Position numbers and translations under genes: made by a program. From assembly GCF_030814475.1 (NCBI RefSeq), contig NZ_JAUSVF010000001.1, positions 2,672,001 through 2,736,000 on the forward strand: a stretch of DNA of 64,000 nucleotides. The letters are read 5' to 3'. The DNA is from Pararhizobium capsulatum DSM 1112 (GTDB lineage Bacteria; Pseudomonadota; Alphaproteobacteria; Rhizobiales; Rhizobiaceae). The notes under the pieces were generated by a model, which was given only the letters and a program-made list of their open reading frames with translations, was not told the origin of the DNA and ran no database searches. Shown piece by piece: positions 38,201 through 45,037 of the stretch. Numbering within the stretch: position 1 is the first letter of the stretch; each line of letters starts with the position of its first letter.

Positions 38201-38712
38201 CCCATCAGGCCAGCACCGAGTTGCGCGGCGCAACGGACGAGAACAGCAGCGGCTGGATGCGTGACCTTCTGCGCGGCGCCTCGCGTGAGGACCAGCCCGT
38301 CGTTCCCGCGCAGCAGCGCCCGGTAGAGCCTCAGGCAACTCGGGCCGCTGAAAGCCGCAACCCGCGTCATGTGATGGAATCGCTGAACTCGCTGTCCGTC
38401 GATATCGCCCGCGCAATCGATCATGATGCTTCGGTCGATCTGTGGCGACGGTATCAGCGCGGCGAGCGTGATGTCTTCACCCGCAGGCTCTACACGCTGA
38501 AGGGCCAGCAGACGTTCGACGAGATCAAGCGCAAATACGACCGCGAACCGGAATTCCGCACCGCTGTCGATCGCTACATTGGTGACTTCGAAAAGCTGCT
38601 TGCCGACGTCGCCCGCAACGATCGCGACAAGGTGATGACGCAGAACTACCTCACCTCCGATACCGGCAAGGTTTACACCATGCTGGCACATGCGGCGGGC
38701 CGCTTTAGCTGA
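32275..38712 (+). CDS. rgsE: Giant polar growth ring protein, GPR/RgsE-like
   Basis: A 2145-residue protein matching the Agrobacterium growth pole ring protein (GPR, about 2100 residues) and its Sinorhizobium homologue RgsE in length, layout and apolipoprotein-like composition. A disordered N-terminal 100 residues precede two membrane helices (about 109-130 and 146-172). Residues about 180-1900 are an Ala/Ser/Thr/Arg/Glu-rich coiled coil with hendecad repeats; a proline-rich linker leads to a conserved C-terminal domain of about 110 residues (from RNPRHVMESLN to the end). GPR forms a ring at the growing pole and is needed for unipolar growth. Identification rests on family memory, not on a search. 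No break in the frame. Confidence 0.8.
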   Translation: MATNKTTESIDDKAFQALEDALKIDFDELKSAVSDKSPQETSPRSATSSQPRTARPANETAKTNEAPRSLAPEPALKSPSLAPANDDTRKSPAAVLRSLDLRSSRTSMRVAALVSLLWVLGGLGVANLLYGPEIWQIRSLNDLAAMPGAIGVAIFIILPVMLFFSFALMLARAHELRNAARSMAEVALRLAEPETAASERIMTVGQAVRREVSAMNEGIERTIARATELETLVHSEVNALERSYSDNELRVRTLVQELGLEREAIVGHAERIRSSISGAHSQLKEELSTASDEISSRLATSGEAFASLIETRAATLMERSTDAAQTIDAILSTRTDAMLSGLTTAGVKLSHEFDTRLETLSQTLAKRGQQLLGQFETRASTLDANTEKLNAALNERARQLNETLIARTRDLNESLNIGQQAITGGLDDILNSLNATLDEKGANFRQSLKTSADDAIMDLDLRSGFFEEKLQTTVGQLATAFDGRFHEFASAFDKRAGLLDGKLTESLARINESVSGGSDAIGGILDKGIEKFESALSDQSLTLATTLGTTQDFIEETITSRTNVLGDALSNAHQKIDDVLAERSVSLMSALTEAQDRIENGFANRASTLETALGETQQRIGEAQDRISQTLDSRTSGFIDNLQAIHGRIEATLVNRADDITSAIAATHHRLDNTLAERTLDLSTVLAASSEAIDSAFEGTAERIDTIMAHRTGALSSVLATSVGSIDATIGGTTDRLDTLLTERHHAIGDTLATSVAAMESTIGGTAEHLGALLSEGHRAIGNTLGASIGSIETTIGGTTERLDALLSERHRALGETLESHTQKLDGALAERSNEIAGIMASRANEMADTLVSRTEEIADNLSFRATVIAETMADRVGDIENHLSSRMAEAAENLTGRASEIAGGMTETTARIADHLSDQTARIAENLSSQTARIAENLSGETTRIAENLSGQTARVTENLSGQASALASTMRDHAGEIERTLSERTEQLSGALGSTHEQIRATLDERILAINSAVDSGKTQLSELLDDQAMSIATTLATSASMLEMTLDERQAALGGAIDRSAEALEQRVLSSTSHLTGQLTETADQIGRAADALSTRMDTSLSAINGRLDETGSRIELNLGSLEDRIRNSIGGVDELVEGASRRIAETLESRTAALQSVAETTSSRIAETLSERVAEIDSVSDAASRRIAEALDSRTVELQRMAEATSARIADTLSDKVAELDSTTSKASRRIADTLSGHAAEIGRVSEDAANRIGASIEGGTNRIEERLGTMDRALNIGLDNVSRTIEGKAAVLVTGLRGAVSDASEGIDAEAARSSAMLAKAGEDFAQALAARQTDFQSAIEQTAATAAMRSAELARSVGAASDNAAARIADAQSRLSEHSATLHQNLSDVEKALEARGNAIRTTLDDRTRELNSMLSGRASELSRIIDEQARPVIEQYAETGREAAQRISSAAQESAARLRAENAAMLESLTSQTGETLNAISTRAEETAAAMRMVENRLQSTAAGLIDQLAASNTAISGVIEQASANLGAMDNQLESTTTRFSESAARASDILSSSSRLLEGRVDKLVTISGDTLSQIGGIVGRFEDHSKVLGQASDLLAAAQSNLVSTLEERQEALRTLSVGLVSRSEEIEKTMHALEGFVDGAFQRAEERSTAVATNLRSGIQNSFHDVGRILTEAEERTTSAAQAMSAAVVKAGEDAGASVEGAFARAEDRSREVSGNLRSGVRSSLAEVNKTLSETEERTLSAAEAMSNAVSKASEDAGLAIESAFVRAEEKSKEAATRLRGSVGASVSDVDRMLTESGKKSDAATEAMREGIRQAVEEAIVRFSGATDDIRRSAGEIRKELDLTREELKRGAFDLPEEAKENAAVMRRAVAEQIKALQELSDIIGKSSSQLEIAQPVASRATAVHQPVSQPRPAAQPDIASVLRDEQPALRGSLGLESRAVEPARAPQTAIQRPVVQAAPPPRQPHQASTELRGATDENSSGWMRDLLRGASREDQPVVPAQQRPVEPQATRAAESRNPRHVMESLNSLSVDIARAIDHDASVDLWRRYQRGERDVFTRRLYTLKGQQTFDEIKRKYDREPEFRTAVDRYIGDFEKLLADVARNDRDKVMTQNYLTSDTGKVYTMLAHAAGRFS
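34438..34734 (+). repeat. Three 99-bp (33-residue) repeats inside the giant gene
   Basis: Three consecutive 33-residue units, each with an IGGT-x2-(R/H)LxxLL-(S/T)E core. 33 residues equals three hendecads, consistent with coiled-coil expansion by duplication. Confidence 0.75.
35023..35154 (+). repeat. Four 33-bp (11-residue) tandem repeats inside the giant gene
   Basis: Units of the form LSxxTxRIAEN repeat four times without interruption, with a degenerate fifth. The 11-residue period is that of hendecad coiled coils, as in apolipoproteins. Confidence 0.8.
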
Positions 38713-38749
38713 CCGACCTGCGGTCCAGACCAAGAGACTAAGCTTCGGT

Positions 38750-38778
38750 AAACCCCGCTTCGGCGGGGTTTATTTTTG
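38750..38778 (+). terminator. Terminator of the giant polar-growth gene
   Basis: AAACCCCGC pairs with GCGGGGTTT around a TTCG tetraloop, then ATTTTTG, 38 bp past the stop. Confidence 0.92.
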
Positions 38779-38980
38779 TCCCCCATCGGCGGCTCTCTCG
38801 GCTCGACCTCGCAAGACATTCTCCCACGGGGCGCAAGATCAATGCCCTCGCGGTGTCGTCCAGAACGATGTTCATGACCCACCCTCCACCGGAAGCGAGT
38901 ACAGCGATCCACTGACGTCCGAAAACGACGGAACATCCTGAGGCGACCGGGAGTTGCTCAGGACAAGGAGACTCAACATC

Positions 38981-39189
38981 ATGCAGATACCTCTCGAGCC
39001 GATCCCGGAGCCCGCTCCACCCCTGCCGCCGCTTGACCGACCTCATCCTCCACCGGTCCAGGAACCGGAACCCGAGCGCCTGCCGGACGAGACGCCCTGC
39101 CGAATCCCGATGAAAGCCCGACCCCACCTCTGCAACTAAATACGCGTGAAATAATGGAAAAGCGCGCCGAGCAGCCAAGTACAGCGTGA
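38981..39189 (+). pseudogene. Tiny proline-rich ORF with an apparent frameshift
   Basis: An ATG at 38981 with AAGGAG ten bases upstream opens a frame rich in Pro, Glu, Asp and Leu (MQIPLEPIPEPAPPLPPL). Near 39090 the frame becomes C-R-I-P-M-K-A-R and stops at 39139. Removing one base there would continue the proline/acid-rich pattern (LPNPDESPTPPLQLNT) to a stop at 39189. Rhizobia have similar small proline-rich proteins, but I cannot match this one. It may be a real protein, a decayed one, or a chance frame. Confidence 0.35.
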
Positions 39190-39216
39190 TGAGAAGAGAA
39201 CAGCTACGGAGGATTG

Positions 39217-39302
39217 TGGTGCGGACGACGGGGGTCGAACCCGTACAGCCTAAGGCCGAGGGATTTTAAGTCCCTTGCGTCTACCAGTTTCGCCACGTCC
39301 GC
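39217..39302 (-). tRNA. tRNA-Leu (anticodon UAA)
   Basis: The minus strand forms a complete tRNA: acceptor GCGGACG with CGTCCGC, D arm with GGCGAAACTGGTAGACGC, anticodon stem AGGGA/TCCCT with loop CTTAAAA (anticodon TAA), a long class II variable arm, T arm with GTTCGA, discriminator A, and an encoded CCA end. Reads leucine UUA and possibly UUG. Confidence 0.96.
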
Positions 39303-39618
39303 AACAAGCAATTTCAATATCTTGGCAGACCCAAAAAGGGAAGGCCTGCCCGACGCGAAAAATGTTGTGGGGACCGGATACCCGTCCGAAATCCCATAAT
39401 CGCGTGCTCGGACGAAACGACCGCTTCGGTAGAAATAAAATATCAATACGTGCGTCAAGTCTGTTCGTGGCCTATACGTCAGTCAGGTGCATCCTTGAAA
39501 AGCGTGATCGCGTGCTCAACCCTTGCCAATTTGCGGTCATTGCCGCTAAAGCAGGGTGAAATTGGGCCTCAGGCCCTGCCTTCTGCATAGTTGTCCATTT
39601 TAAAGCCGGAGCCATCGC
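39303..39618. other. Intergenic region between tRNA-Leu and gpt
   Basis: 316 bp with divergent functions on each side; should hold the tRNA promoter on the minus strand and the gpt promoter on the plus strand. No gene, repeat or RNA seen. Confidence 0.4.
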
Positions 39619-40116
39619 ATGTCTCTTCCCGACAAAGCCTTCCCCGTATCCTGGGATCAGTTTCACCGCGACGCCCGCGCACTCGCCTGGCGCCTCGCAG
39701 ACAATGGCCGTGAATGGAAGGCCATCGTCTGTATTACGCGAGGCGGTCTGGTTCCAGCCGCCATCGTCTGCCGTGAATTGAACATCCGGCTGATTGAAAC
39801 CGTCTGCGTCGCCTCCTATCATACCTATGATTCACAAGGTGATATGTACGTTCTCAAAGGAATTTCTGAAGAACTCAAAGCCGATGGCGGCGAAGGCATC
39901 CTCATCATCGACGATCTGACCGATACCGGCAAGACGGCCGCCATCGTGCGGGCGATGCTGCCCAGTGCGCATTTCGCGGCAGTCTACGCCAAGCCGAAGG
40001 GTCGGCCACAGGTCGATACATTCGTCACTGAAGTCAGCCAGGACACATGGATCTATTTTCCATGGGATATGGGCTTCACCTACCAGGAACCGATCGCCAA
40101 GGGTCCACGGGGCTGA
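39619..40116 (+). CDS. gpt: Xanthine-guanine phosphoribosyltransferase
   Basis: Purine salvage enzyme joining guanine or xanthine to PRPP. The 165-residue protein has the PRPP-binding signature [12 protein letters not shown] and the flexible loop and hood segments [13 protein letters not shown] and YFPWDMGF typical of E. coli Gpt. Complete and of normal length; stands alone. Confidence 0.94.
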   Translation: MSLPDKAFPVSWDQFHRDARALAWRLADNGREWKAIVCITRGGLVPAAIVCRELNIRLIETVCVASYHTYDSQGDMYVLKGISEELKADGGEGILIIDDLTDTGKTAAIVRAMLPSAHFAAVYAKPKGRPQVDTFVTEVSQDTWIYFPWDMGFTYQEPIAKGPRG

Positions 40117-40262
40117 GCCATCACCGCGCAATCCTCGGTTCACAAACGCCGTGCCGCCCGGACGGCGCGGCCTCTCCCCAATCCCGTATCGTCAGTCCAA
40201 CATCGAGTTCGTTCACATTTCCGCGTAAGCTGTCGCTAGAACGCGCTGGGAGGATCGCATAC

Positions 40263-40847
40263 ATGATCCGGGCCGTCCTGGCCGCATGCCTTTCCGGCCT
40301 CATGGCCGGCCTGATCCCCACATCATCGGTAGCGAATGATCTGCATATTGCGGCCGTGAAAGCCTATATCGACGAAAACGTTATCTCCTGGATCCATGAT
40401 CCGCGTATCGTGGAGGCGTTGAAAAACAGCAATGCCTATCATCAGTATCTGACGCCCAAGGATATCGACCGGCTCGACGGGCAATGGCGTACTGAGTTTC
40501 GCGCAAAATCCAAACCGTTGATCAGCTCGATCCTCAACAACGCCCTTTCCATGATGCTACGAGACAAGCAGGCAAAGGCTGACGGTATTGTCACGGAACT
40601 CATGGTGATGGATGCCAAGGGGCTTGCAATCGGCGAAAGCGACATGACTTCGGATTATTGGCAGGGCGACGAGCTGAAATGGCAGAACACCTATCTGGCC
40701 GGACCGAACATTACATTCGTCGATCGGGCGGAGAAGGATGATTCGACGCAAATGTTGCAGGCGCAGGCGAGCATGACGATTTCCGATCCGGAAACAGGCC
40801 AGCCGATCGGTGCCATCACAGTCGGAGTCAATCTCGACGCCCTCTAA
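40263..40847 (+). CDS. Exported PDC-like sensor-domain protein
   Basis: A 194-residue product with a signal peptide (cleaved after SSVAN) and a single PDC/Cache-like domain: the helix IAAVKAYIDENVISWIHDPRIVEALKNSNAY, then MVMDAKGLAIGESDMTSDYWQGDE and SDPETGQPIGAITVGVNLDAL, the strand pattern seen in the sensor parts of chemoreceptors and kinases. No membrane-anchored output domain is attached. GGGAGG lies nine bases before the ATG. It could be a free periplasmic ligand-binding protein; partners are unknown. Confidence 0.7.
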   Translation: MIRAVLAACLSGLMAGLIPTSSVANDLHIAAVKAYIDENVISWIHDPRIVEALKNSNAYHQYLTPKDIDRLDGQWRTEFRAKSKPLISSILNNALSMMLRDKQAKADGIVTELMVMDAKGLAIGESDMTSDYWQGDELKWQNTYLAGPNITFVDRAEKDDSTQMLQAQASMTISDPETGQPIGAITVGVNLDAL

Positions 40848-40848
40848 A

Positions 40849-40891
40849 CATGTCGCGCAAAAGTGTGCAGCGGTTTTGCGACAGCGACATG
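40849..40891. repeat. Rhizobial palindromic intergenic repeat
   Basis: CATGTCGC and GCGACATG enclose GCAAAA/TTTTGC, giving a 14-base-pair interrupted stem directly after the PDC-protein stop codon. This CATGTCGCGCAAAAGTG type is, from memory, a common intergenic repeat in Rhizobium-group genomes. It is not followed by a T run. Confidence 0.5.
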
Positions 40892-41012
40892 CGTAAAAAC
40901 AACGAGCTAAAGTGTGGGAAGCTAATCTGAAAGATCGCGACGCGCCTTAGCGCACTGTAAATCCACCCCAGCGCGCTCGTGAAACAGGTCAAGTCTCCAC
41001 CGCAAGAGCCCT

Positions 41013-43973
41013 TTATACAATAAAAAAGTCGCTGTGTGTCAAAGCCAGGTTCTTGCTGAGTGTGGCGAAAAGCGTTGAGCCGCCGCTCGCAGAACCATTG
41101 AGATCGTAGAATAATTTTCCGGTATCCGTCTCGTAGATGATCCGGTCGGTGGAATCGCCCGCAACGCCGCTCGCGTTCTGGGCAAAAGCGGCGGTTGCAA
41201 GGGTTCCCAAGGTCTTCAGGACAGTGAACACTGCATCGTCGAGGTGAATAGTGTCATCTATCACGCTGAAATCCGTGATCTTGTCGACATTGCTGGAGCC
41301 CAGTTTGCTATCGAAGACAAAGGTGTCCCTATCCTTGCCACCGGTCAGCGTATCGATACCCAGCCCGCCAAAGAGCGTGTCGTTGCCGGCATCGCCCTTG
41401 AGCGTATCGCCACCTTTGTCACCCTTCAGGGTATCCTTGCCATCGCCGCCCCCCAGCGTGTTCATGCCGATATTGCCGACGATGGTGTTTCCGAGACCGT
41501 TGCCGGTCCCGTTGATGTTGCCCGTACCCAGCAACGTCAGATTTTCAATGGCGCCGAAACTTGCCAGTGACCGGGTAGTCGTCGAAGTGATCGTATCGAT
41601 ACCGGAAGTGTCGGAAACCGCATCGCTGCCGGAACCAAGAATGTAAGTGTCATCTCCCGAACCACCTATCAGCGTATCGATTCCGCTACCGCCGTCCAGA
41701 ATGTTTTTGCCGGAGTTGCCGGTGATCGTGTTGGCAAGATTGTTGCCGGTCCCGTTGATGTTGCCGCTTCCCAGCAAGGTCAATTTTTCGACGGCGCCGA
41801 AACCTGCCAGTGACCGGGTAACCGTCGAAGTGATCGTGTCTACTCCGGAAGTGTCGGAAATCGTGTCACTATCGGAGCCGAGGACATAGGTGTCGTCACC
41901 CGCACCACCTTTCAGCGTGTCGATTCCGCTGCCGCCATCCAGAATGTTTTTACCGGAATTGCCGGTGATCGTGTTGCTGAGACCATTTCCGGTGCCGTTG
42001 ATGTTGCCGCTTCCCAGCAAGGTCAACTTTTCGATGGCACCGAAACCTGCCAATGACCGGGTAATCGTCGAGGTGATCGTGTCTACGCCGGACGTGTCGG
42101 AAACCGTGTCGTTATCGGCCCCCAGGACGTAGATGTCGTCGCCATCGCCACCGATCAGCGCGTCGATATAAGTCCCCCCATCAAGCGTATCATTACCGGC
42201 GCCACCATCGAGCGTATCATTACCCGCGCCGCCATAAAGCATATCCTCCCCCGCACCACCGTTCAGGGTATCGTTACCTGCACCTCCTGAATCCATTTCG
42301 ACAGGCGATGGCAGGACGATGCCGAGCGTATAGGCGGTTCCGTTCGGAAGGACGGTTCCGGGGGGCTCGCCGGCACTCGTGCTGTGATAGACGCCGACCT
42401 TCACGAGGTATTGGCCGGGGGTCGTCACGGTGAATGCGATAAAGCTTTTCCAATTGGGATTGACGCTGGTGCTGTCGCCGGGATCTGTGACGGAATCATC
42501 GTTATAGGCGATCAGGGTATCGCTGGCATCGTAGAGTTCGATGTAACTCTCCATCGTGCCGTCGATATCGAGTGTCACCTGTCCCGGAGCCTTTACGTCA
42601 AACGAAAACCAGTCGTAATTGCCATCTCCCGTCGCGGAGATCGTGACGCTGGGATTGACATCCGAATGCTCGATGTTGGGATCTGAATGCAGACCTATCG
42701 CTGCCGTGACGTCTCGGGCGGTCTCTATCGTGCTGTTCGTTACATCCGCGTTCTCCACAAATAATCCGGTGCCGGAATAGGTCGTCGCCGGGGTTCGAAA
42801 GTCTCCGTAAAGCGTGTCGTTCCCGCCGTCTCCATTCAGAACGTCGCTATCGCCCCGCCCGACGAGCACGTCGTCACCACCGTTGCCGTTTAACTGGTTC
42901 TTGCCGACATTGCCCGCGATCTCATCATTGCCGGAACCGCCTTTGGCATTCTCTATTAGCGAGCGCGGATCACTTCCGAAAAGAAGGGCATTGTAGACAT
43001 TGCCATTCGCGTAGGCGCCTTCACCGAGATTGGCACGTTGGGTCTGGGAAACCAGCGACCAGCCGCCAGGCGCAAGATCGATGAACGCATTGTCCTTGTA
43101 GTTGGAAAAGTCGTAGGTATCTTCCCCGCCGCCATCCCATACCGTCAGAAACAGCCGGTTTGCCGCCGCAGAAACCCCGTCTCCCGGCTTGCCCTGTCCA
43201 ACGGCATTGACAAACATTTCTCCGGTTGTCGCAGACCAACTATACGTTGTCGCCCCAGAGTTTGTGTCGAAATTCGCGCCATAAAGATGTTGGAGCGCCG
43301 CGATGTCGTACATCATCAGCGTCTGGGCATATCCGTAGGTTTCGTTGCTGTATCCCAGGCTGAGCGGATCACCGACATAGCTACGGTAGGTCATGACCGA
43401 AAATTCCATGCCATCCCGATCATGGGGAATGGCAAACTCGAAACCATCGATCTCAGTACCCGCATCATGCCCGTGGCTTAGACCAACGGCGTGGCCGAAT
43501 TCATGGATATGGGTATGCCAGGCATAGCTGCCGAGCAATGGCGTCCGATAATATGCATAGTCATCACCGAACCAGACATCACCACCGGAAGCCCCCTGGC
43601 TCAGAAGTGGAAAATCCGCACCCCGGGCTGTCGCCAGGTTCTTTCCACCGAAGAGGTTCGTTTGTCCGATCGTGATATCGGACGCACCCGTCGAACCCGT
43701 GGCAAGTGAAATATCGATGTTCGATACCTGGGAAAACGACCCGTAGGTAAACATCGCCGTACCAGTGGCGACAGTTCCTTCGAAAATCGATTGGATCGCA
43801 TTCTGCTGTTGAACGCTTATTTGCTGAAATCCGTCGATCGCGTAGGGATACGTACTAAAGTCAGTCAGATTATCGGCGAAGCTGTAGGTTATTGGCCCGC
43901 TCCACTGCGTGCCATAGAGCACACCATCGATATACTGATTGCCTGTCGGTGTAGAAGAGACTGCAACAGCCAT
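41013..43973 (-). CDS. Serralysin-type RTX metalloprotease (M10B)
   Basis: A 986-residue secreted calcium-dependent zinc protease. The zinc site HEFGHAVGLSH lies near residues 157-167 and the Met-turn SVMTY follows. Downstream are RTX nonapeptides (GGxGxDxLx, in several blocks) and a pre-peptidase-like beta-sandwich domain around residues 450-580. The C terminus (ALTHSDFFIV) has the acidic-hydrophobic type I secretion signal. Two starts exist; ATG 43973 is behind GGGGGG. No hlyB/D-type secretion genes are nearby. The inner part has three 243-bp duplications (next entry). Confidence 0.88.
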   Translation of the reverse strand: MAVAVSSTPTGNQYIDGVLYGTQWSGPITYSFADNLTDFSTYPYAIDGFQQISVQQQNAIQSIFEGTVATGTAMFTYGSFSQVSNIDISLATGSTGASDITIGQTNLFGGKNLATARGADFPLLSQGASGGDVWFGDDYAYYRTPLLGSYAWHTHIHEFGHAVGLSHGHDAGTEIDGFEFAIPHDRDGMEFSVMTYRSYVGDPLSLGYSNETYGYAQTLMMYDIAALQHLYGANFDTNSGATTYSWSATTGEMFVNAVGQGKPGDGVSAAANRLFLTVWDGGGEDTYDFSNYKDNAFIDLAPGGWSLVSQTQRANLGEGAYANGNVYNALLFGSDPRSLIENAKGGSGNDEIAGNVGKNQLNGNGGDDVLVGRGDSDVLNGDGGNDTLYGDFRTPATTYSGTGLFVENADVTNSTIETARDVTAAIGLHSDPNIEHSDVNPSVTISATGDGNYDWFSFDVKAPGQVTLDIDGTMESYIELYDASDTLIAYNDDSVTDPGDSTSVNPNWKSFIAFTVTTPGQYLVKVGVYHSTSAGEPPGTVLPNGTAYTLGIVLPSPVEMDSGGAGNDTLNGGAGEDMLYGGAGNDTLDGGAGNDTLDGGTYIDALIGGDGDDIYVLGADNDTVSDTSGVDTITSTITRSLAGFGAIEKLTLLGSGNINGTGNGLSNTITGNSGKNILDGGSGIDTLKGGAGDDTYVLGSDSDTISDTSGVDTITSTVTRSLAGFGAVEKLTLLGSGNINGTGNNLANTITGNSGKNILDGGSGIDTLIGGSGDDTYILGSGSDAVSDTSGIDTITSTTTRSLASFGAIENLTLLGTGNINGTGNGLGNTIVGNIGMNTLGGGDGKDTLKGDKGGDTLKGDAGNDTLFGGLGIDTLTGGKDRDTFVFDSKLGSSNVDKITDFSVIDDTIHLDDAVFTVLKTLGTLATAAFAQNASGVAGDSTDRIIYETDTGKLFYDLNGSASGGSTLFATLSKNLALTHSDFFIV
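41404..42132 (-). repeat. Three 243-bp tandem repeats in the RTX protease gene
   Basis: Units 41404-41646, 41647-41889 and 41890-42132 each encode 81 residues of the same pattern (VSDTSG-DTITST-TRSLA-FGAIE-LTLLG-GNINGTGN), with the 5' two most alike. The array is in frame and has no spacers. Confidence 0.85.
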
Positions 43974-44147
43974 ATTCCCCCCAAACATATTCTTTTAATA
44001 CGGACCGTTGCCTTCCCAAGCGCATAAGATATTTCTGGGCACTGGCTCGCGATTAAATTTAAAATTTTAAAATCATACCCCGAATTTTATCCAACAATAT
44101 TCTAATATCCAAAAATACTCCAGTAAAAGTCGCGAAAAGGCGTGAAA

Positions 44148-44390
44148 ATGCGGCTGATCGGAAAAACAAAAATGCTACTAATGGTGGGCTTACTTGCAGC
44201 GCAACCGCTTAGCGCGCAGGATAGTGACACTCTACCTTTGCCGCGCGATCCTGAGATCGCGATCCACGAGGAGTTCGACATGGCCCTGCGCAGCAACACC
44301 CAGCAGGCGTGGCAGCTTTTTATCCGTCGCCACAAAGATCATCTGCTGGCCCGGGAAGCCACCAGACGCCTAAACCAACTTGAGAAGTAA
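44148..44390 (+). CDS. Small exported protein
   Basis: An 80-residue product: signal peptide ending in PLSAQ, then an acidic-basic segment with a predicted helix (IAIHEEFDMALRSNTQQAWQ, then RREATRRLNQLEK-like basic end). The ATG at 44148 has AAAAGG seven bases upstream; a GTG lies two codons earlier. No domain recognised. Confidence 0.65.
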   Translation: MRLIGKTKMLLMVGLLAAQPLSAQDSDTLPLPRDPEIAIHEEFDMALRSNTQQAWQLFIRRHKDHLLAREATRRLNQLEK

Positions 44391-44860
44391 GGCCGTCCCA
44401 CCCAATCCCCACGCACGCTCAGAGAATCACTTTTTCCCCAGTTCATACTTTTCCGGGCCTGGCCATTGCGGGAGATCGTGATCCTGCCCCTACCCGGCTT
44501 TTCACCACTGATTTTTTGGTTTTTCGTTAATTCGATCTTTGAGAAACATGAAACTTTGGGCGGAAACGCCTGATTTTGCTGGGCTCCGTTGCTGTCCCCG
44601 TTTTCCACAGCCCCCAGACACAAGATGTAGCGTATAAAATTCCGTCACAAACCACCCCTTGACGGTATGGGACGATTCACGGTTAATGGTTTTCACGTTG
44701 CGGCGGCGGCGGAACCGGAAAGTAACGAGGCCGGTTCGTTTCATAAGAGATCGTCAACATACGCCCCCTTCGGTGGATAATCCGCCGGCGGTGACGGTAA
44801 TTTTTTGTGATCTGCAAAGCCGATGCAACCGGCACAAAAAGCTGGCGTAAAGAAGTTGTT
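44391..44860. other. Long intergenic region, upstream part
   Basis: About 470 bp before the NrdR boxes. A possible promoter (TTGACG at 44662, TTAATG at 44686, 18-base gap) is present, but no protein or RNA gene is supported. I looked for the conserved cobalamin riboswitch core and did not find it. Confidence 0.4.
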
Positions 44861-44861
44861 A

Positions 44862-44908
44862 ATACTATATTTAGTGTTTGCAGCCAAAATCAGCACAAGA
44901 TAAAGGGT
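44862..44908. promoter_or_regulatory. Pair of NrdR boxes upstream of nrdJ
   Basis: Box 1 is ATACTATATTTAGTGT (44862-44877), nearly matching the NrdR consensus ACACWATATMTWGTGT. Box 2, GCACAAGATAAAGGGT (44893-44908), is weaker but starts exactly 31 bp later, the spacing of three helical turns expected for paired NrdR sites. NrdR represses ribonucleotide reductase genes when dATP is plentiful. Confidence 0.75.
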
Positions 44909-45037
44909 CTCCCCGAGAGGGTTTCCCACGACAGAACGGAACCGGAAGCTGGCTGCACAACAGGATGTGCGGCCGGATGGGACTTATTGTGCCGGGCGCC
45001 AGGATGTCCGGTTGCGGCAACAAAGGACAAGGGACAG

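Noticed and set aside
38738..39178. 146-residue minus-strand frame
   Set aside because: It covers the terminator of the giant gene, has no ribosome site or known domain, and overlaps the proline-rich frame.
41404..42132. CRISPR-like tandem array
   Set aside because: The repeats are coding, in frame and without spacers; no cas genes are nearby.
44391..45037. Cobalamin riboswitch upstream of nrdJ
   Set aside because: The conserved B12-box core (GCCACTG) and the upstream consensus segments were not found.
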